Positions 6,645 through 11,285 of a stretch of DNA of 11,285 bases are shown here, in pieces. Made by a program: the position numbers and the translations under genes. Positions within the stretch are counted from its first letter, which is position 1. Every line of letters starts with the position of its first letter. Below the pieces are notes generated by a model. The model made no database searches. It was given only the letters and a program-made list of their open reading frames with translations, and was not told the DNA's origin. This DNA comes from an uncultured Oscillospiraceae bacterium (GTDB lineage Bacteria > Bacillota > Clostridia > Oscillospirales > Oscillospiraceae): the NCBI GenBank assembly GCA_900758955.1, contig CAAETL010000089.1, positions 1-11,285 of the forward strand. The letters run 5' to 3'.

Positions 6645-7343
6645 GTGGTTCGAGTCATCAAACACGGGCAGATGGGCAGAAGCGACCACGGCTGGCTCCG
6701 CTCCAGTCACCACTTTTCCTTTGCAGACTACTACGACCCCCACCGGATGGGATATGGCGTTCTCCGGGTGGTCAACGACGATTTGGTGATGCCCCACACC
6801 GGTTTTGATTCCCATCCCCATGCGGACATGGAGATTGTCAGCTATGTGGTAAACGGCGCGTTGACCCACACGGACAGTATGGGGCACCGTCACACCCTCA
6901 CCCGGGGCCAGGTGCAGTATATGAGCGCCGGCACCGGCGTCTATCACAGTGAGTATAATCATGGCGAGTCTCCCCTGCGGTTTTTGCAGATTTGGATCAT
7001 TCCAGACCAGAAAGGGTATCCGCCCCAATACGGCGACTGCGCCTACCCGTGGCAGGCCCGTGAGGGCAAATGGCTCCCCATCGCTTCCGGGCGGGAGGGC
7101 GGCGCGCCAGTCCGCCTCCACCAGGACATTGAAGTGGCGGTGGTCAGCCTGGCGGATGGCGAAACCATCGAGTGGCCCGCTGGGCAGAACCGGCAGCAAT
7201 ATCTGGTGTTAATTGAAGGACGCGGAACTCTTAACCAGCAAGCCATGGACGCCCAGGACGCGGCGCAAGTCCAGGGAGAAACCATCCGCCTCACGGCGGA
7301 AGGCGACGCCCACTGTCTGCTCTTCGATATGGCCGCCCATTGA
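6645..7343 (+). CDS. Pirin family protein (cupin-type metalloprotein)
   Basis: A 232-residue bicupin of the pirin family. The N-terminal cupin carries the metal ligands in the usual pattern: H57 and H59 in SHPHADME, then H101 and E103 in GVYHSEYN. These residues are expected to bind a single metal such as iron. Landmarks in order are a GQMGRSDHGWL start, HHFSFADYYDP (22-32), the PHTGFDSHPHADMEI core, GQVQYMSAGTG (88-98), LQIWIIP, and a C-terminal cupin without ligands. Some bacterial pirins (YhhW type) have quercetinase activity; others act as redox-responsive partners, so the role here is open. The start is GTG at 6645, 1 nt after the nitroreductase stop, with GGAG at 6637-6640 inside that gene, so translation is likely coupled. 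The frame extends upstream into the nitroreductase gene, but that part is not pirin-like. A strong terminator follows. Confidence 0.92.
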   Translation: MVRVIKHGQMGRSDHGWLRSSHHFSFADYYDPHRMGYGVLRVVNDDLVMPHTGFDSHPHADMEIVSYVVNGALTHTDSMGHRHTLTRGQVQYMSAGTGVYHSEYNHGESPLRFLQIWIIPDQKGYPPQYGDCAYPWQAREGKWLPIASGREGGAPVRLHQDIEVAVVSLADGETIEWPAGQNRQQYLVLIEGRGTLNQQAMDAQDAAQVQGETIRLTAEGDAHCLLFDMAAH

Positions 7344-7381
7344 CAGCACAGCCAGGACTGACACAACGCAAGGGTAGATGT

Positions 7382-7417
7382 AAAAAGCCGGGAAGTGACG
7401 ACACTTTCCGGCTTTTT
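7382..7417. terminator. Bidirectional terminator between the pirin gene and feoB
   Basis: A 15-bp stem (7382-7396 with 7403-7417, one G-T pair) has a 6-nt loop, AAAAA on the left and TTTTT on the right. It separates convergent genes and its right edge lies 3 nt from the feoB stop codon, so it serves both transcripts. Confidence 0.92.
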
Positions 7418-7420
7418 CCG

Positions 7421-9604
7421 TTAACCCAACCCCAGCAAACGAACGACAGATGTAAAGAGAAAGCACACCGCTATTCCTATTCCCGTGGGTATGGCGATAG
7501 AAATTCCCGTCCATTTCCAGCTTCCCGTTTCTTTTTTAATGGTGAGGCAGGTGGTGGAGCAGGGCCAGTGGATCAGGCAAAACAGCATGGTGGAGACTGC
7601 GGTTACCCAGGTCCAGCCGTTGGCCACAAGAAGGGTTTTCAGCTCCAGCAAGCTCTCCATCTCCAACAGAGAGCCCGTGGAGAGATATGCCATAATCATA
7701 ATTGGAACCACAATCTCGTTGGCGGGAAAACCCAAGATGAAGGCCAAAAGGATGACGCCGTCCAACCCCAGCAGCCGGGCGAAGGGATCCAGGAATCCGG
7801 CGCAGTGTGCCAGCAGCGTCATGTCCCCCACCGTCACATTGGCCAGAATCCAAATCACCAATCCGGCTGGGGCGGCAATCACCACCGCTCGGCCCAACAC
7901 GAACAGCGTACGGTCGAAAATGGATCGGACAATTACCTTTCCAATTTGGGGCGTCCGGTATGGCGGCAATTCCAGGGTAAAGGAAGAGGGTTCCCCCTTT
8001 AAGATGGTTTCTGATAAAAAACGAGAGACCCAGAATGTCAAAAGAACGCCCAATACTATTACGCCCGTCAAAATGAGCGTGGAGAGCACAGAATCCAAAA
8101 CGCCCCCTGCGACACCCACAAAAAACATGGATATAATGGCGATCAGCGTAGGAAACCGGCCGTTACAGGGAACAAAGTTGTTTGTCACAATGGCAATGAG
8201 CCGCTCTCGAGGCGAGTCGATGATGCGGCAACCGGTCACACCCGCCGCGTTACACCCGAACCCCATACACATGGTCAAAGCCTGTTTTCCGCAGGCTTTG
8301 GCCTTTTTGAATTGATGGTCCAGATTAAACGCCACCCTGGGCAGATACCCGAAATCCTCCAGCAACGTAAACAGGGGAAAGAAAATGGCCATGGGGGGCA
8401 GCATCACCGAAATCACCCAGGCCAGCACCCGGTAAACGCCCAACACCAGCACCCCGTGCACCCATTCCGGGGTCCCCAGCCACAGAAAGAAAGCGGTAAG
8501 CCGGTCCTGGACCCAGAACAGGCCGTCGGAGAGAAGTTGAGAGGGATAGTTTGCGCCTGTGATGGTCAGCCAAAACACCACGCAGAGCAGGGCCAGCATG
8601 ATGGGGATGCCGGTGCGCTTACTGGTTAAAATTCGGTCTAATTTTCTGTCTCGGTCATCTTTGGCGGTGTCTTCCGGCCTGGTGATTCGGCCGCATCTTC
8701 CACAGGCTGAACAGCCCGCACAGGGGGAATACGCCACGGCGGCCACCGATTCCGCCGTGTGTATGATCCCGGAAACCACCATGTCTTTCAACTGCTCAGG
8801 GGTAATTTCCGCCTCCTCCAACGCCTGCTTCGTCAAGTCTCTGGCCGCTGCAATTTCGGGGTATCTCTCCCCATCGCAGTGGATATATTCCATAATTTTT
8901 GCCCAGAGGGTCGGCTCCTCCTCCAAAAATCGCAGGGCAGCCCAAGTACCATTGAACCTGCCCTGCAAAACCCCGTCCAGGGCATGGACCAGGGGCGCAA
9001 TGGCGTTACGCACACTGGCAGGGTATAAAACCGATTTGGGATGGGGCCGGACCGAGCCGTTGCAGACCAACTCTACCTTTTTCTGAAGTTCCTCCAACCC
9101 CTTGCCGCTGCGGGCGCTGGCGCCTACAACCGGCACGCCCAAGTTCTGTTCCAAGCGGTCAAGGTCTATCCGGATTCCTCTTTTTTTTGCTTCATCCAAC
9201 AGATTCACGCACACCACAACCTGGGAGGTAATTTCCATGACCTGCATCACCAAATTTAGGTTTCGTTCCAGGCAGGTGGCGTCGCACACCACGATGGTTG
9301 CATCCGCGCCGCCAAAGAGGAGGAAGTCCCGGGCGACTTCCTCCTCGGCGGAATGGGCCATCATAGAATAGGTACCGGGCAAATCAACCAAAACATAGTC
9401 CAGGCCCCCGAACCGGTAGGTTCCCTGGGCGCTTGCCACCGTTTTCCCGGGCCAGTTGCCGGTATGCTGATTCATTCCCGTTAAGGCGTTAAAGACGGTG
9501 CTTTTCCCTACATTGGGATTGCCCGCTAACGCAATTGTTCGATTTCCATGAACCGTTTGCTCTACTGTTGTCCCCGCCGCGGCGGGGCGTTCCGTCAGGT
9601 TCAT
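7421..9604 (-). CDS. feoB: Ferrous iron transport protein B (FeoB)
   Basis: FeoB is the inner-membrane Fe2+ importer with an N-terminal G-domain that regulates transport. At 727 residues its motifs are in order: G1 GNPNVGKS (28-35), the G2 Thr region NWPGKTV, G3 DLPGTY (74-79), G4 NLLD (134-137) and G5 around SARSGKG (163-169). A helical linker follows, then C295-x2-C298-x2-C301-x2-C304 just before the first membrane segment. The membrane part has the family's two conserved blocks, GFGCNAAGVTGCR and a PCNGRFPT motif, with further hydrophobic helices. The Cys quartet is not part of the core fold and could bind a metal or an Fe-S cluster. The start is chosen at ATG 9604, which has GGAG 8 nt upstream; a GTG three codons earlier overlaps that site. 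It lies 25 nt after feoA. No feoC is visible. Confidence 0.96.
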   Translation of the reverse strand: MNLTERPAAAGTTVEQTVHGNRTIALAGNPNVGKSTVFNALTGMNQHTGNWPGKTVASAQGTYRFGGLDYVLVDLPGTYSMMAHSAEEEVARDFLLFGGADATIVVCDATCLERNLNLVMQVMEITSQVVVCVNLLDEAKKRGIRIDLDRLEQNLGVPVVGASARSGKGLEELQKKVELVCNGSVRPHPKSVLYPASVRNAIAPLVHALDGVLQGRFNGTWAALRFLEEEPTLWAKIMEYIHCDGERYPEIAAARDLTKQALEEAEITPEQLKDMVVSGIIHTAESVAAVAYSPCAGCSACGRCGRITRPEDTAKDDRDRKLDRILTSKRTGIPIMLALLCVVFWLTITGANYPSQLLSDGLFWVQDRLTAFFLWLGTPEWVHGVLVLGVYRVLAWVISVMLPPMAIFFPLFTLLEDFGYLPRVAFNLDHQFKKAKACGKQALTMCMGFGCNAAGVTGCRIIDSPRERLIAIVTNNFVPCNGRFPTLIAIISMFFVGVAGGVLDSVLSTLILTGVIVLGVLLTFWVSRFLSETILKGEPSSFTLELPPYRTPQIGKVIVRSIFDRTLFVLGRAVVIAAPAGLVIWILANVTVGDMTLLAHCAGFLDPFARLLGLDGVILLAFILGFPANEIVVPIMIMAYLSTGSLLEMESLLELKTLLVANGWTWVTAVSTMLFCLIHWPCSTTCLTIKKETGSWKWTGISIAIPTGIGIAVCFLFTSVVRLLGLG

Positions 9605-9629
9605 AAGGACCACTCCTCTCCATCATCTA

Positions 9630-9857
9630 TCAGTTTACCAGAACGCAGCTGGCATCCTCCGTCCGCAGGGCGATCACCGCGCCGCGGATTCCGTAGGCGA
9701 TCGGGTCACCATAGGGACTTTTATGAATGCAGGCTACATGGGTTCCCTCCACAAGGCCCAAATCCTGAAGCCGCCGTTTGATGCTGCCTTGGTTGGTCAG
9801 ACAAATTACCTCCGCATCCTCGCCTTCCCGAAGATGGGTTAAATTTTTTGTTTGCAT
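9630..9857 (-). CDS. feoA: Ferrous iron transport protein A (FeoA)
   Basis: A 75-residue SH3-like cytoplasmic protein that assists FeoB in Fe2+ uptake. The fold landmarks are seen: an opening LREGEDAEV strand, the hallmark RRLQDLGLVEGT (28-39), then a PYGDPIAYGIRG segment and a hydrophobic end. Length is typical. The ATG is preceded by AAGGAG with an 8-nt spacer. feoA comes first and feoB follows with a 25-nt gap, so they form one operon whose promoter must lie between 9858 and the divergent regulator gene. A Fur-box-like element begins 22 nt upstream of the ATG. Confidence 0.94.
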   Translation of the reverse strand: MQTKNLTHLREGEDAEVICLTNQGSIKRRLQDLGLVEGTHVACIHKSPYGDPIAYGIRGAVIALRTEDASCVLVN

Positions 9858-9878
9858 TATGATAACTCCTTCTACTAA

Positions 9879-9893
9879 TGAAGTTCATTCTCA
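9879..9893 (-). promoter_or_regulatory. Fur-box-like inverted repeat upstream of feoA
   Basis: TGAAGTTCATTCTCA matches the 7-1-7 Fur consensus at 10 of 14 informative positions, and the minus-strand half-site TGAGAAT is 6 of 7. It overlaps a perfect inverted repeat AATGAA-g-TTCATT at 9877-9889. The site lies just upstream of the feoA ribosome binding site, where a bound iron repressor would block the operon. No fur gene is in the window. Assignment by eye from the consensus. Confidence 0.45.
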
Positions 9894-9907
9894 CATAAAA
9901 TGAGGGG

Positions 9908-9930
9908 TAAGAAACTTTGTTTCCTTAGGC
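9908..9930. promoter_or_regulatory. MntR/DtxR-like operator candidate
   Basis: The plus strand has GAAAC-ttt-GTTTC (9911-9923) followed by CCTTAGG (9923-9929). Read on the minus strand, GCCTAAGGAAAC (9919-9930) resembles the core of known Bacillus MntR boxes. The divergent neighbour encodes an MntR-like protein, so autoregulation and/or feo control is plausible. The consensus comparison is from memory. Confidence 0.4.
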
Positions 9931-9984
9931 TATCGTATTCATTACGCCACCGGCGGGTTACCGGCAGGAAAGGGGGCTCTCCCT

Positions 9985-10467
9985 GTGTCTGAAAGTGAGT
10001 TTTATACCATTCGTGGCTATCATTTACAGGATCATCGAGAAATGTCCGACTCTATGGAGGATTATTTGGAAATGATATATCGCCACACCCGGCAAGAAAA
10101 ATTTATCCGCGTCAACCAACTGGCCGGACTGCTCAATGTCAAACCGCCGTCCGCCTCTAAGATGGCCGGGAAATTGCGCAGCTGTGGTATGATCGCCTTT
10201 GAGCCTTACGGGCTGATCCAACTCACCCCGCGCGGAGAGGAGGAGGGCGCCTATCTGCTGCACCGGCACACCGTCCTCCACCGGCTGTTCTGTGCTATCA
10301 ACCATTCGGACAATGAGCTAGCCCTGGTGGAAAAAATAGAGCATCATTTTGGCCGAGATACTATTTTAAATATAGAAAGGTTTTTGGACCAACGGGATGA
10401 AGCCCATGCGCCGTCTTTCCAAAGCGCGTCCCACAATGACCACCCCGCATCCCCAATCCAACCTTGA
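9985..10467 (+). CDS. MntR/DtxR-family metal-dependent transcriptional regulator
   Basis: A 160-residue winged-helix repressor. The N-terminal helix-turn-helix (about 37-75, with VNQLAGLLNV and PPSASKMAGKL) is followed by the dimerisation and metal-binding helices. All six ligand positions of Bacillus MntR are present: D26 and E29 in SMEDYLEMIY, H95 in HRHTVL, and E116, E119, H120 in VEKIEHHF. This is the manganese/iron-sensing MntR type rather than the DtxR type with a C-terminal SH3 domain, which is absent. After the core comes a Ser/His/Pro-rich tail of about 20 residues. The GTG start has GGAAAGGGGG with a 9-nt spacer and gives 19 residues before the usual MntR start; ATG 10042 is the alternative, but lacks a good ribosome binding site. 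It is divergent from feoA and may control feo, itself, or other metal transporters. Mn2+ versus Fe2+ is not resolved by sequence alone. Confidence 0.88.
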   Translation: MSESEFYTIRGYHLQDHREMSDSMEDYLEMIYRHTRQEKFIRVNQLAGLLNVKPPSASKMAGKLRSCGMIAFEPYGLIQLTPRGEEEGAYLLHRHTVLHRLFCAINHSDNELALVEKIEHHFGRDTILNIERFLDQRDEAHAPSFQSASHNDHPASPIQP

Positions 10468-10496
10468 CTGTACCGTTCCCCTTTTTGCTTCCGCAT

Positions 10497-10543
10497 GTAA
10501 GACAGCCCCGCTTTTCCTGTCTGGAAAGGCGGGGCTGTCTTAC
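10497..10543. terminator. Long hairpin between the regulator and collagen-like genes
   Basis: A 21-bp stem (10497-10517 with 10523-10543, single G-T pair) has a 5-nt loop. It is centred between convergent genes and probably ends both transcripts. No T-tract follows on either strand, which is unusual for an intrinsic terminator of this strength. Confidence 0.75.
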
Positions 10544-10574
10544 TCTAGACGTCGTATGATCCTCACACGCGGCC

Positions 10575-11285
10575 TTATGGGGTCTGAAACGTGGCACCGG
10601 TGTAAAACCAATTAATACACACGGAGGTTCTGGCTCCTCCCTGTGAGATAAAGGTATACACCTGACACATGGACCACAGGCCGCTGGTTGGGTCCTGCTG
10701 ACGAATCCGAGTCCAATGCATCTCTTGGGATTGGCTGTAGATTAAATCGTCCAATACCAGTGTGTTTTTCACCGTGACATTATCGTTTGTCTGGGCCTCG
10801 ACGGTACCCCCGTTATAGATACTGGCGCGGCGAATATCCGCCAAGACCGGAGCGTCCGCATTGGCGGCCCGAACCGAAAGGCGGACGGAGGTGGCCGAGG
10901 TATTTTGGATCGTGAGTATGAGGCTGCCAAGGGCAATGTCCTTTGTGCTGTTGAGTGCGGACAGGTTTATATTGTAGCAATCCAGATTTGCTTTCAGATT
11001 AGGGCTGACAATCTCCTGATCGGCGGTCTTAAAGCTGACCTTATAGCTGGTGGCGGTATCTTCCGACACCGTCATCTCCGGGGCGGGCCCCGTGGCACCA
11101 ACGGCCCCGGTGTCGCCTTGCACGCCTTGCTCCCCCTGGGGGCCTGTGGCGCCAACGGGAAGTACAAAGTCCAGCGCCGCGCCGACTTCCGTGGGATTTG
11201 CCGTCACTGCCGCCGTGTCGCCGGAAACGACGGTTCCGACCGTAACAGCAGGCATTGCCCCGGTAGGACCCACGGCGCCGGTCTC
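10575..11285 (-). CDS. Collagen-like protein, C-terminal part, 5' end outside window
   Basis: The reading frame is open to the window edge, so the visible 236 residues are the C-terminal part of a longer protein. It starts inside Gly-X-Y triplets (TGAVGPTGA), then has a non-collagen spacer of about 35 residues (PAVTVGTVV... LDFVLPVG). Eight further triplets follow (GAT GPQ GEQ GVQ GDT GAV GAT GPA, about 11080-11153). The final 165 residues are a globular, beta-predicted, Asn/Thr/Ser-rich domain with three Cys and late aromatic residues, ending in FYTGATFQTP. The GATGPTG-type repeats and spacer are typical of clostridial collagen-like proteins related to BclA-type exosporium glycoproteins. I do not recognise the C-terminal domain as a named family. 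A spore-surface or envelope role is inference from the family. No membrane anchor is seen at the C terminus. Confidence 0.82.
   Translation of the reverse strand, partial: ETGAVGPTGAMPAVTVGTVVSGDTAAVTANPTEVGAALDFVLPVGATGPQGEQGVQGDTGAVGATGPAPEMTVSEDTATSYKVSFKTADQEIVSPNLKANLDCYNINLSALNSTKDIALGSLILTIQNTSATSVRLSVRAANADAPVLADIRRASIYNGGTVEAQTNDNVTVKNTLVLDDLIYSQSQEMHWTRIRQQDPTSGLWSMCQVYTFISQGGARTSVCINWFYTGATFQTP

Noticed and set aside
6552-7199. A 215-codon minus-strand open frame opposite the nitroreductase/pirin genes
   Set aside because: It is antisense to well-supported pirin with its four metal ligands; no ribosome binding site or family match.
7485-8315. A 276-codon plus-strand open frame opposite feoB
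   Set aside because: It lies wholly antisense to clear FeoB coding sequence, has no recognisable domain and is a by-product of GC-biased codon use.
1-11285. CRISPR array, tRNA/rRNA, transposon or prophage module
   Set aside because: No regularly spaced repeats, cloverleaf-like sequences, transposase, integrase or phage structural genes were seen on either strand. The dUTPase alone is not evidence for a phage.

Overview
The window looks like chromosome of a spore-forming, low-to-mid GC Clostridia member. The gene set fits Oscillospiraceae-like gut Firmicutes: a Spo0A-type DNA-binding domain, a SleB-type cell-wall hydrolase, a stalk-domain secreted protein, a collagen-like surface protein, feoAB with an MntR/DtxR regulator, and strong GGAGG-type ribosome binding sites. 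The taxon is an inference from gene content and codon use. No 16S, tRNA, IS element, prophage or CRISPR array is visible.

Layout, left to right. (1) 1-2422, plus strand: the C-terminal half of a P-type cation ATPase (start lies outside the window), then uppP/bacA for undecaprenyl-diphosphate recycling, closed by a bidirectional terminator. (2) 2502-3946, minus strand: a trimeric-type dUTPase, and upstream of it a secreted SleB-family hydrolase. (3) 3947-4370: an AT-rich divergent intergenic region. (4) 4371-5952, plus strand: a small protein that is only a Spo0A C-terminal DNA-binding domain with no receiver, then a secreted copper-amine-oxidase-N-like 'stalk' domain protein and a clear terminator. 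(5) 6050-7417, plus strand: a tight nitroreductase/pirin pair (1-nt gap, GTG start) with a bidirectional terminator. (6) 7421-9857, minus strand: feoA-feoB, the ferrous iron uptake operon. (7) 9858-9984: a compact divergent control region with a Fur-box-like and an MntR-box-like element. (8) 9985-10467, plus strand: an MntR/DtxR-family metalloregulator with all six MntR-type metal ligands. (9) 10497-10543: a 21-bp hairpin. (10) 10575-11285, minus strand: the C-terminal part of a collagen-like protein whose start lies beyond the window.

How it fits together. The feo genes and the divergent metalloregulator form a natural metal-homeostasis unit. Three genes point to the sporulation or cell-envelope programme: the Spo0A-like domain, the SleB hydrolase and the collagen-like protein. 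The Spo0A-like gene and sleB share a divergent control region. The remaining genes look like housekeeping or envelope functions. Most of the window is ordinary. The points most worth a second look are the receiver-less Spo0A-like protein with altered recognition residues, the CxxCxxCxxC motif inserted in FeoB before its membrane part, the loss of the conserved M6 aspartate in the P-type ATPase, and the feo/MntR control region.
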